Below, in pieces: positions 23,851-35,109 of a stretch of DNA of 64,000 nt (position 1 is its first letter; each line of letters begins with the position of its first letter). Source of the DNA: Larus michahellis (lineage: Eukaryota > Chordata > Aves > Charadriiformes > Laridae); the NCBI RefSeq assembly GCF_964199755.1, contig NC_133897.1, positions 70,922,661 through 70,986,660 on the forward strand, read 5' to 3'. Position numbers and translations under genes: made by a program. The notes below the pieces were generated by a model. It worked only from the letters and a program-made list of their open reading frames with translations. It had not been told where the DNA came from and did not search any database.

Positions 23851-24850
23851 TTAAGAGCCATTGCATATTTGAACGGGACACGGGTGTAAGAAATTCGGCG
23901 CCTGATCCCGCGGGTGCTGCAGCGCTTGGGGCTCTGTCTGTGTGAGTGAAGTAGGGCTGATTGCTTGGGACTGCAGGAAGGAGTAAAGGCGGCAGGATCT
24001 GCCCCTGAGCTTGTAAGTCAAACCCAACAGAAGGGAAGAAATCCATAATGGTGATTAATGGTTGCATGTCCCCTCGATGCTTAGTCACAACGGGTGATAT
24101 ATAAAGGATACAGTGGGAAGCTGTCAAACCCAGAACGTGAATGAGCGGTGAGACTGGGTCACCCGACGGCTTTCAGGAAGCACACTTTCATTCTCTCTCC
24201 CCCTTTAAAAACATATGTTTTGAGGCTCTGTTTACAAATACTCACACTCCTGTTTTCCTTATTTTTGTCCTACATTGCCAGTGCCATCCATGGCAGTTGG
24301 ACTGCTGTCGGTACAAAATCTAAGTACACGGTATAAATCTTTGTCTGACTGAGGTCTAGATTCATGTGCCACCTCATGACGATGTGATGGGAAGGTGTAT
24401 TTCCATTAGCTGTGGGCTGGATGATCCCAATTCTGCCGCAGTCATTGCTTTTACTATGTGAAACTCCACTCCTTGCAGTCTCGGAGTCTCACGAGGTGGA
24501 AATATATATGGGCCTTAAAGCGTACATTATGGTATGGTACAAAACCACTGTCTGTTTTCCAGAGTCCTGGTAATGTGGACAGAGCTGATGTGCTGTCTAA
24601 AATAAAATGATTTGTAAAGTCTGATGAGCATGCAGACTCAAATCTTGCTGGTCCCATTCAATTAAAATCTGCGTGAAACTAGATACACTGTAATATTGGG
24701 TTGCTGTGTTCGTACCAAATCCCTCCCCGGAGCTCGCCTGATCTCACTGTAAACCTCTGGGAAACCCCAGTATGTAGCTGGTTCCCCTTTAGCTCTCTCA
24801 AAGCTGATTTGGACAGATGATTTCTCTACACGCAGACAAACATGCAGAGG

Positions 24851-24869
24851 CACACACACACACACACAC
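24851..24869. repeat. (CA)n microsatellite
   Basis: Nine to ten uninterrupted CA units read directly from the sequence. Confidence 0.9.
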
Positions 24870-25713
24870 TGTAGCAGCACTATAGCAAAGCCACCGACAC
24901 CACATTGGCTCCTGAAGATGACTCAGTATTTCTGGAAACCCACGAGGAACCGCTATTATGCCGCAGACCTCTTTTCCCGTTGGGCTGCTTCCACCACAGA
25001 GAGCATCAAGGGAGAGCCAAGGGTCTGTAAGCATTGTTGGAGTTGCGAGACGACTGTGTGCGTTCACGTAGCTGAGATAACCACAGTGGAGATATGTGGG
25101 AGAGGGAAAACCAGCCCTCCCCTCCGACTATCGCATAAATATTCAGGGGATTTCCTCTAGTCACTCCCTTTGATACTCATGATGTTGATGCATGCTAGTT
25201 CGACATGCTCGGCTGAACAATAGCCACCAATTCCCTGTTAACAACTGGTCCGCTTTTGCTCTCCTTGAAGTCAATGGGAGTTTTGTCATTGGCTTTAAGT
25301 GGGAGCAGGTTGGGTCGGCTGCTTTTTCAAAATTTAGATTGGATGTGCAGCAGATGCTAAGTAGATTGCTCTAGAAATGGGTCGGAAACACCAGAGTCTT
25401 AGCGTTGGAGGTAGGCAGAGTGAAAATCTTCATCCTTGAAGATGTGTGCAAGGGAGAGGGACAGTGGCTACTCTTCATGCTTTTGTCCTATTAATAGCAG
25501 TATTTTTCATGACACGAGCATATAGGGATTAACGCTCCTGTTTTTCACCAGACCAAGTCTGGATTTTTAAAATAAATTCCGTGCATCTTTAAGCATGTGG
25601 TCCCTTCCTGGCTGGCTGGAGGAGTTCATCTGTCTTGGCTGGGTTTTTCAGTGCTCTCTTCCCACATCCAGAGTCAAGATTAATTTCCATTGTAACCAAT
25701 TCTTGCCATATTA

Positions 25714-25803
25714 TCATAGAATCGTGGAATGGTTTGGGGTTGGAAGGGACCTTAAAGATCATCTTGTTCCAACCCCCCTGCCATGGGCAGGGACACCTCC
25801 CGC
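25714..25803 (-). mobile_element. CR1 LINE, 3'-end fragment
   Basis: Starts with TCATAGAATCGTGGAATGG, continues GGTTGGAAGGGACCTTAAAG and CCATGGGCAGGGACACCTCC. This is the reverse complement of the avian CR1 3' end, so the element's sense strand is minus. It is a severely 5'-truncated insertion of about 90 bp without coding capacity. Confidence 0.92.
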
Positions 25804-28800
25804 TATTATCACAAGATCCTTGATAATGCTTGAATGGACCAATTTGGTCCATTAAAAGAGATCGCATCATAGGTGTGCTCTCTAGAGCTTAAAAAAGTTG
25901 CTTTTGATTCAAAACCAAAGTAAAGCAAGTTTAAAATGAAAATGTAATGACTGGCCTTGTATCCCTTTTGTCGTGGGGATGATCCCATTGAACGTAATGA
26001 GAATGAGTAATGTAGGCTGCATTTGTCAGCACAGGTCTGAGTATATGAATATGCCATTGACTCCAGCTGAAAAAATAAACCTGAGACATTGAGGCTGTCT
26101 CTGGGTTGGTGGCACCAGGGAAGGGGGACAGTTCTTCCAAGCGCAGAAGACGGGACATTTCCTCTGACAGCACTCTGGGTCCACAGATGTTTGTGCATGA
26201 TACACTGCCACTGAACCAACTGGTGCATTGGATAGTACTGCATTAGTTAAAATAGTCTCAGGACAGATAAAATTTGAAGGGAACACGTTTAGGTATGCAG
26301 AGGGAAGCGAGCAATCCACGTGGTTTCTTACACAAGGTTACTTGCTATACCTACCTTAAGAGGGCATGAAATGCACACAAATGCACAATGCATTTTTATC
26401 CTTAAGCAGGTTATGAAACAGTGGTGGAGTCAAGTGTCCCTGTTTTGGGGCTTGGGGCACACTGTATCAGAGCAGTGCGGTGGAATCCCAAGCTTTCCTT
26501 TGCTTGAGGCTGCTAACGGCTGTGACAAGTTTCATCCTGGTGGGCACAAAGATATGTGATACTGAGATCCCCTTGCCCCCCATTCCTGTTGACTTCAGCA
26601 GGCAGCCAGAAGACTCAGGATCTCGGAGGAGCTGCTCAACACCTAGAAGGGCTGATCATTAAAAAAGCATTATAAATCTCTGAATGGTTTATGGTTTATG
26701 AGGGAAATAGCAATTGATTCCTCAACGGGGCCATTACTCTCCACTATTGCTATCATTCAAATGGCAATAATGTTGGTTATTTACCTTCAATTAAAATATC
26801 TACTTAGTTGTGATGTCATTTAAAATAGCACTATAATGTGTTTAGTGCTCCCTTATCAAACACCATAGATAAACTACTCTTGGCAACAGGGGATAGTGAT
26901 ATGAAATGAAAAATTGGGTGAGGGAGTGAGACGGAGGAAAGAATATGCAAGTCTTTTACTGGATTATTATTCCTACAGGCCTACGTCCTCTTGGACGCCA
27001 GGCTGGAGGTGAGACTGTGGGCTCCTTTGCAGCGACACCCCATGGGTCCTCAGAATGGGTCAGGGAAGATCCATCGGGCACCCAGGGAGCACAGAGAAGT
27101 CACCTCACTCTGCAGACTACCAACTGACCGAAATCCATCGGTCTTCTGGTACCACTCCTCACCAGGGATGGTTCTTCATCAGACCTCTTCCAGACTCTTT
27201 TTAACCCAAACTGTTTCCCCAAATAGCAGGAGTCATCTTCAGTACTATTCTCCCTATTTTCCTCAAATCCGAAATCTGAAGATAACTCGCTTCACTTAAC
27301 GTGGTGGGTTTTTTTCTCATTCTCTGGTTCTTATTCTGGTTGTGACCGCTCTCTGTGGTCATAACAGAATTTTCTGTTTTATGAACAAACCGAAGAGATT
27401 CTCAAGACCCTCACCTCCCCGTTGCCCCCTGTGCATGAAGTTAAAAAAACTTTAAAAAAACATTAAAAAAACCACCTTCTCCATGGCTTGATGCTTACGT
27501 AGGCTCTTTTTTACACAAACGTGGAAATAAACGCATAAAGAACCTCAATTAGTGGAGAGAATAATTAAAAAAAAATATAATGGGTTTAGTATCTACAAGG
27601 GCTTTCCTTGCTGTGCTGCCTCCAGCATGGCTATGTTGTAGAAATTTGTCCCTTTGGGAGGCTGCGGCAGCAGACAACGTTGGTATGTCACTGACAGACA
27701 CCCTGGCATTTTGCTGGTGGTTGTACGTTGGCTGAAGGCTAATGCCATTTAAGAAGGTTGCTTTGTTAGGTGACCAGAAACACTTCGGTAATGTCAGATT
27801 TCTGCATTGACTAAAGCAAGCTTGTGGCAAGAAAGGTAACTCATGTTGACAACCTTCTGCGGCGTGGTCCAAATAGAAGCAATCAAGACGCTTATTCTGG
27901 GGAAGGGGAAAATAATTTAGGAGTATTTGGAGCAGCTTCCTGAGGAACACTACATTAAACTGAGTTACATAGTAACAGATTGAATTTGGAGTCTTAACTT
28001 TAACTTTAATTTTATTTTGTGTAGATTTAGATCAGATTTATGTGCAATGTCATGCCCTTTGTTTGCAGAGAGAAATCCTCAGCTAATCTGCCCAAAAACT
28101 GATGGTATGATACCGCCTCATATTATTTTCATGTTTGTTATGAGTTTGCATTATGAGCTCTATAATCACACAAATAATACAGCCTACAGGGACAATGAGC
28201 AAATCGACCTAAATTAAATAAGTATCTGGATGTGTACATGCTCATCTGCATATGTTATCATTACACCAATGATACTGGTATTTATTTTCAGGGGACCTGA
28301 AGAGCTTCATCAGCAAAAGCAGTCTAAGTTCACGCCACAAAAAAAAAAAACAACCCGTCAGAAACAACAGCAATACTTTGCACTAAACCAACATTTTACA
28401 TTTTGAAAGCTAATATTAATGTGTTTGTTATTTTTTCTCCAGGAGTGCTTTAAGGAATTCTTCAAAGTCTTTGGGGTTTATCTTTTTTTTATTTTTTTTT
28501 TTTAATTAGAAGAAGAAATCACCTCTCTCTCCCTGCCTCTGAAGACAGCCTTTCCCACAGCAGAGGGACATCCAAGGGAGGCGGAGAGACCGTTGCTTCC
28601 TCTGCGTTACTGCAAATGCACCGATGTTTTCTGTGACTGCAGTCACTTGGTTCTCAAGGTACTTTTAGGGATCAGTGTCACTTTCAGGTATCGCTTGCTT
28701 GCCAAATATGAATTTACAATTCTGCATTTTGCTTCATGCTGGTGACAGCCCGACCAGTATTTAAAGAGCTACAGAAAATGCTGTTTGTTGATTTGGTTCC

Positions 28801-31250
28801 CATCACGTTGGTGTCGTCGCTGGGAACAGAAGTTAGAAAGAACTAGAAATTCAGGTCTGGTGGTTGTGTGTGTTGAAGGAGAAGCTTCTCAATGTATCTC
28901 CAAATCCCCTGACCACAGTTGTTCATGGGCCATGCCGTGCGCTTCCAGTGCGTGCTGAATTCCGTGCAACCCTATTATTATCTATTTACCTGCTATAGAG
29001 TTCCTGTTGCCATAACATGTGAGGCTCTACCAAGCGCTTAGTAACAGAAACAAAAGGCTCTTCCTCTTTCTTCCCTTCCATCCTGCAGAGGAAATAGTAG
29101 AATAGTAGGAGATTATTTAGAGGATCATAGCTCTGTTTTAATTTACTTAAGTACTCGAGCGTGTTTGAAAAAGCGGTCTGCTAAAAAGATGAGGTTTTGT
29201 ATTAATTTGTGGTAAGATGCTTTCTGTGATCATTCTTTACAGCCCGCATGGCTTCTGAGAAAGCTGTCACTTAAGAAAACAACAGCACTCAGGTTTTCTT
29301 GTCAGAAAACACCTCTTGCAGGGTGTCATGTTTAGAGAGCAAGAAAAAAAGTCAAAGACAAGTAATGGAGCTTTAGGCAGAGAGGGTCACACTCACAGGT
29401 TTTAATTCCAGCAATAGTATGTACTAAAATGACCTTATATATATAGATTGGGACGACAGGATTGTCTACTGAAAACCACTGTGTAGCACAGTGAATTTCA
29501 ATGAAGATATGCATTGCAGAGTGCAAATGGCTGGAGATGCAGAAAAAAGAAAGATGGATGTAAGGTGAATATTGGACAATGATCCATGAACTGCAATTCT
29601 TCACAGCCAAGTATATTCTGTGACTTACTGATTTTCCCTTATAAGAAATTGGAATGAATGTTATTTTCCATTTTAGAGTAATTGTGTAGCAATTCTTCAT
29701 GGTTTTGCTTCTCGGGCAGGGGGCAAACTATGCAAAAGTATTTTAAAGACATATTCAAAATTGCTGTTAAAAATGCTTCAACGTGCAAATTTCCTTACAG
29801 TTTAGACTTTGTTTTCTTAAACTTAAATGATGTGCATATATCAGAATATTTTGGGTAATCGCGCAGCTTATGCTAAGTAACTATTTCAAGTTGTCTTCAA
29901 TACCACTATGTTTCCACATACTTACCTTGAAGTGTTAATGACATTTATTCTGGTAATTTTTACTCCACTAACATGCTCTTTCGGCACTTTAAAGCACTGA
30001 CACATTTTACTCAATAAAATGTCTTAATTTACCTCAATGGAGAAATTGACTTGAAAAGCAGCACAAATCCTTGCTTACATAGAAAGTTTGTCTTGAAGTT
30101 AATGAGCTTATTTGCCTACGTAAGGATGTGGGCATAAGGACTGCTCAAGTGAGCACAAGTTTCACAACTGGATGCAAAGTCATTTTAGCTTATTTCAAAC
30201 CAACCTCTTGAAATAGCTCGAGCTCCTGAGAACTGATTCTCAAAACAGTATTTTTGAAAAGATGAAAACATAAACGGAAAAGAGCAAGAGAATTTGAAAT
30301 TTTAAACACAAAAGTTTAATTAAAAGACATTGAGTTTACTGGTGATGGTTATTCAAAGCAAATTTTTGGTCCCCACTGGGTTGTATCCAGTGTCCATTCC
30401 AGTCTTTTTCCACTGGGAGTAAGAGACTCTTTATGGACATAAAGAGCTTTCTCTTGCCTCCAGGAACATCTCAACACACACACAATGCATCAGTCTTCCT
30501 TGCAGCATAGTATGAATTATTATTAGAAACACATCAATAGAATATTATGTATTTGTAATCTTGGCATGAGGTATGATTTATTTACAACCTTGCATCTCGG
30601 CTTCTCCTTTTTTATTCCCTTTCCTCTCTGTATCTTCTTTCTTCTGAATGATCTTACACTTGCTGCTTCAGGATTCTCCACGGCGTTTAATGTTTTAGTA
30701 AGGTGGCAGTCTCTCCTTTCCCTCTTCATGGTACCATTTCATCCTGATGTGCTGAGAGATGCATGCTTTTACCTCTGCATCTGACAAAAGGTGCTCCATG
30801 AAGCGTGTGAGCAAGCAAGTGAAGATATCTCTGTGTGTGTGTGCGTGTGTCCCCTCCTTCCTCCGATGCTGGAAGACCTGGTTGCTTCAGACAGGAACTA
30901 GAGTAGTTACAGTCCATTAAAAACTATGCCAGATGAAACTTAAACTGGCATTGCATAAACAGGACACACAATGGGCAGGCACTGGATAAAACATTTATTT
31001 TCAGTTGTTATTGATGACCTTTCAGAAGTTGCTCGTGGCTCTACTTTGGCCTGTCACTTGTGAGCTAAAGGGTCATCAATAACTTATGGAAATAAATGTC
31101 TTATTGATAGTCTGGCTACTGCAAGTCCAGTATATTTTCTCACATACAGACACACAGGCACAGAAAATACAAATCACAGAGAAACCACTTTTGATATTAG
31201 CCTCTGTCATTTTATCTTTAGAAAAATGTGGCTTTCTAGGTTTTCTGGCT
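25804..31250. other. intergenic DNA upstream of ID4, no gene recognised
   Basis: AT-rich, mostly non-repetitive sequence with A- or T-runs near 27440-27475 and 28480-28503 and a short TG run near 30831-30848. None of the open frames has domain features. A block at 26655-26880 is listed as possibly regulatory. Confidence 0.55.
26655..26880. promoter_or_regulatory. AT-rich block resembling a conserved non-coding element
   Basis: Non-repetitive block about 4 kb upstream of ID4 with homeobox-like words (GCAATTGATTCC, TTCAATTAAAAT), TGATGTCA (CRE-like) and CTTATCAAAC (GATA/TCF-like). Location and texture only. Confidence 0.25.
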
Positions 31251-31259
31251 TTCCGTCTT

Positions 31260-31615
<356 letters not shown>

Positions 31616-33810
31616 ATCTTCTGTTTCTTTCTAGTATTTCGTAAAGATATTCCCCTAATTTATTTATAAGGGTAAGTCTCCAGAACAAGGTAGCATTACT
31701 GAGCTGGCTTACCAGTTCCTCTATACACGAGTACATTCATAATTGATGAAATGGTCTATAGTGTTGTGGCTAGAATAAACTTAAGGTCAAATCTCTGGGA
31801 GAGCAAATCTTGCCATTATTCCTGATGAGAAATAAATACGTGCAGGAACTAAAAAGTGCGGAGCTGAAAGGGAATAAAACTGAATGTATAAGGGCATTTT
31901 GAACAATTCATTCCAAAGTGAAAGTGCTTTTTCTTAAGTTTTTCTTCATTGCCTTGATCTTCCTAAAACTGTTGTTGGGGCAGGTTAATGACTGACCTTT
32001 GAGGGAACCACATACCAGTCTTTGTTCCCTAGCAGTCAGGATCTTGCAGAGGCTTGAAACCTTTGAGAGAGAGAATAGGATTAAACTGCTGTATGAAGTC
32101 CAGCGCAGGTGATGATCAATGGGAGCAGAGGAGGAGTTTCTCAGGACGCTCTCTCCCTTCCCCCACCAGCTGGAATTTATTTCGTTTACTGCAAATATAC
32201 CTAATGGAGACGGCTGACTGTCAATGATTGTTCTCAGATTAATTTCCCTTAAGCAGCCGTCAAAAGCACGCGGTGTTAAAATCCCAATAAGATTTTAAAG
32301 GTTACAGGTCACTTAGATTTAAACATCATCTTGAGCTGTTAAAATCAGAAAGATTTAACTCGAGCCTCACACTAAAATCATATTTACATAAACTCAGCTT
32401 ACTTGCCAGCCTCCAATTTCCAGAGTGTCCTGCAAACTAGAAAAAGATGAGTGTTTGATCCTGCAACATGCGTGTGTCCTGGCTGACCTCAGATAAATCA
32501 ATGTTTGCACTGATCCGCGCATGCCTGTCCTAATGCATAGCTGTGCACCCATGAATGATGCCATCGCTCCTAATATGTTACACCGACTGCAAAGTCCCTT
32601 CGCAGGCAGACTTTTGCAGGGGGGTTTAGCTTTCACCTCACCCGCAGACAGAATCTGCACCGCTTGCATTGATTTAAAAATCCATCCTCGGCGTTAGGGC
32701 TGGGATGCACGGGTCCCCTCCCCATCCTCCCTCCTCCCCAGACCCCGGGTCGGTGGCTGGCCCTGGGCAACCTGCACCCTGTCCTCGAAGGGCCCTTTGC
32801 CCACCCCAGCCCTGCAGCGAGGGGCTGCTGCTCCCCAGGCACCTCCTCTCACGCCGCTGCTCCTTTGGGTGGCCGAGCCGTTGCTGCGACGAGGGTCTGC
32901 AAGAGATGGGTGACATTTCAGCAACAGCTTCTGCTGCCTTTGAAGGCTTCTGTGTGACTGCAAGCGGTTGTAATTATTCCTAAAGGTTTGGGCTCAGCCT
33001 CTTTTTCTTCCCTGAGAACTTACGCACCAAACCAATTTATTAACAGGATCATTAAAATAAGCAGAATTACAATGAAAACCATCGCGAGCGTCCCACCTGC
33101 CTGGCCACAAACAGCTACTCCGCACAATGCCAAGCGAAGTAAAACAGAAAACTGTGTAATTGATTTAAGTTGCTCTAAGATTTTACTGATCGAGGAACCG
33201 TAATGTCACGTCTCCTCCTCCTCCTCCTCAGCCTGGAAGGGCTCCCATGCATGCAGGCTCTGAGGCCCGCAGCTAGAGGTGCTGTGCGATGATGATAAAA
33301 TCCAGAGGAGCTGTAGTTTCTGACTGACGGACGGGGGGCCAGTTCATTCGCTGCTAAAAACCCTGCGCCCTGCAACAATTTAATGTCTTCACTGGGAGAA
33401 ATTTCTGTTTAAACCCAACCTGCGTCTCCTGATGGGTCACAAAGCAGCTACACTGGCTTTTGCGGACTGGTCTTTGTGCTGAACCCACTGAAACGAATGT
33501 AAAGAGCAGATCCATGTAAATAACAGCATGTAAATAACAACCGACATTAAGGAACAATCTCATTTTCTCATTCTGAGCCTAAGTCCCTCAGTGAGGACTG
33601 CAGCCGCCCATGAAGAACCGCAGTAAGGAAGTAACGAAGAATTTCTATTTCATTGAAAATTTCAATGTTTACTACATCGCAATGAAGCAACCCGCTCATT
33701 GCAGGCTTGAGGAGGATATTTTACGGAAACCGGCTAAATTACAACTATAACCGTGTATTCTGCAGTGTGGGAATCTCGCTGCTGAAAAGCAGTGGGAAAC
33801 TTCGGGGCTG
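31616..33810. other. intergenic DNA between the TTTC microsatellite and the second CpG island
   Basis: Mixed composition: AT-rich, then GC-richer at 32.69-32.90 kb. The latter has overlapping frames on both strands but no recognisable domain. The block at 32205-32400 is listed as possibly regulatory. No gene is supported. Confidence 0.55.
32205..32400. promoter_or_regulatory. AT-rich block resembling a conserved non-coding element
   Basis: Non-repetitive stretch with TGATTGTTCTCAG, CAGATTAATTTCCC (bicoid-type homeodomain word), AAGGTTACAGGTCACTTAG (nuclear-receptor half-site AGGTCA) and TTTACATAAAC (forkhead-like). It lies about 9.4 kb upstream of ID4 and 1.4 kb before the second CpG island. 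Inference only. Confidence 0.25.
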
Positions 33811-33816
33811 AATGGC

Positions 33817-33835
33817 GGGGGGGGGGGGGGGGGGG
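33817..33835. repeat. G19 homopolymer
   Basis: Nineteen G in a row on the plus strand at the left edge of the second CpG island. Potential G-quadruplex and assembly weak point. Confidence 0.9.
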
Positions 33836-34171
33836 AGTTTAGGCGGGCTGGCAGGGGTTCTAAACCTTGCCTGGAGCGCAGTGAAAAAGCCCCTCGATTC
33901 CTTCAGGAAAGAACCTTTTTTTTCTTTTTTTTTTTTTTTTTGGCCTAAAAGCGGCTGTAAAAGCGCCCGGGGACGCACTTTGAGGGTGGGGGGGGTGGGG
34001 GGGCGACACCTCCATTCACACCACGGCGAGCTGGCACGGTCCGGGCAAGAACCTTTAGAGCGGGGGCCAAGGGGATGCCAGTCGCCCCCCCCGGCGTAGC
34101 TGCGGGGATGGGGGGGGGGTGGAGGGGGGGGAGGGCACGGCGGGAGGAGGGGGGGGACGAGCGGGACACCG

Positions 34172-34187
34172 CCCCCCCCCCCCCCCC
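34172..34187. repeat. C16 homopolymer
   Basis: Sixteen C in a row on the plus strand, just upstream of the CRE-like and X-box sites. G-runs on the opposite strand orientation occur just to the left (34110-34160). Confidence 0.9.
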
Positions 34188-34235
34188 AGCTGATGGCTCG
34201 GGCCCGGGCGGCCCAGACTGGCCGGCGCCGGGCGC

Positions 34236-34245
34236 GTGACATCAC
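34236..34245. promoter_or_regulatory. CRE/ATF-like site GTGACATCAC
   Basis: TGACATCA (34237-34244) differs by one base from the CREB palindrome TGACGTCA. It lies about 40 bp upstream of the X-box in the second CpG island. Motif match only. Confidence 0.45.
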
Positions 34246-34282
34246 CCATTCACACTGCGGCCCGGCTGGCGCCGCCCGGGCG

Positions 34283-34296
34283 GTCGCCATGGCAAC
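34283..34296. promoter_or_regulatory. RFX X-box GTCGCCATGGCAAC
   Basis: Thirteen of 14 bases match the palindromic RFX site GTTGCCATGGCAAC, and both half-sites are readable. X-boxes of this quality are typical of promoters controlled by RFX1-4, often ciliary genes (family knowledge). A CCAAT box follows at 34304-34308. Confidence 0.6.
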
Positions 34297-34350
34297 GCCG
34301 ACGCCAATCTCCCGGGCAATGACTTCCAGCTGCCCGCCCGCCCGCGGGAA

Positions 34351-34364
34351 CGCGCGCGCGCGCG
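34351..34364. repeat. (CG)7 alternating tract
   Basis: Seven CG dinucleotides, a Z-DNA-prone sequence about 55 bp right of the X-box. Confidence 0.9.
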
Positions 34365-34510
34365 GGCGCGCCCTCGCAGCCCCCACCCCCCCCCCGTCTC
34401 CCTTCTCCTCCCGCCCCGCCCCCCCCCAGCACCCCCACTCGTGGGGACCGTGGGCTTGGAACCCAAGGGGGTGGTTTTCGCTGGGGAGGGGTCCGCTGTG
34501 AGGCGGCGGG

Positions 34511-34531
34511 GACGACGACGACGACGACGAC
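34511..34531. repeat. (GAC)7 trinucleotide repeat
   Basis: Seven perfect GAC units followed by GAT, in the G-rich right half of the second CpG island. If transcribed rightward it would lie in the first exon or intron of the putative RNA. Confidence 0.9.
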
Positions 34532-35021
34532 GATGAGGGGGGTGTGCAGGCGGGCGCTGGGTCGTGTGGGTGCGTAACCTGCGCCCCTCTTGGCTGGGGG
34601 GCTGCCCGGGGAAAGTGGGAGAGGAGCTCGGCGTGGCCCCTCCCCCTGGCCCAGCATCCGTGGGGTCAGCCCGGTAAAGGTCTCTCCGGCTCGCAAGGCG
34701 GCGGGGGCTGGGTTTAATGGAGGCCTGTGGGCCTTTCTGTGCGAGGGCTTGGGTTCTCTTTTGTGTTGTGGCGTCCGTGGCAATGAGTTCCACCGTTTTG
34801 TTGGGTGTTACGTGGGCAAAAAATTCAGTTCAGTTGCTCGAAAAATCTGTCAGCCGATAATTATAACTGGCACCTCCTAATTCTTGTGCTATTAGAGAGT
34901 AGCTTCCGTGTTCACCTTTTTGACACTTGCTGATTTTGCTGATCTCTACCACATTCTGCCTAGTTGCTCTTTTGTGTGTGTGTGCTGAAGAAAGTATCTT
35001 CCTTTAATCTCTCCCATGTGG

Positions 35022-35109
35022 AATCACAGAATGGTTCGGGTGGAAGGGACCTTAAAGATTATCTAGTTCCAACCCCCTGCCATGGGCAGGGACACCTCCC
35101 ACTAGACCA
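35022..35109 (-). mobile_element. CR1 LINE, 3'-end fragment
   Basis: AATCACAGAATGGTTCGG, GGAAGGGACCTTAAAG and CCATGGGCAGGGACACCTCC in order: the reverse complement of the CR1 3' terminus. About 88 bp, severely 5'-truncated, close to the right edge of the second CpG island. Confidence 0.92.

Larger units (their letters stand above)
23331..25713. other. ID4 upstream flank, no gene recognised
   Basis: AT-rich DNA next to the ID4 promoter island, including a possible regulatory block (23515-23850) and a CA microsatellite (24851-24869). No coding exon is supported. Confidence 0.6.
33811..34780. promoter_or_regulatory. second CpG island, orphan promoter candidate
   Basis: About 1 kb of very GC-rich, CpG-dense DNA, isolated in AT-rich surroundings 11 kb upstream of ID4. 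It contains an RFX X-box, a CRE-like TGACATCA, a CCAAT box, (CG)7, (GAC)7 and several G- and C-runs. From about 34440 to 34770 the plus strand is clearly G-rich over C, the usual skew downstream of a CpG-island start site transcribed rightward. No coding exon or canonical first-intron donor stands out; CCG|GTAAAG near 34672 is a weak candidate. Open frames here occur on both strands and are composition effects. Confidence 0.65.

Noticed and set aside
33745-34793. Frames of 177, 183 and 213 codons in the second CpG island
   Set aside because: Low-complexity Pro/Arg-rich in several frames, run through homopolymers and non-coding motifs, with no domain and no splice-supported structure.
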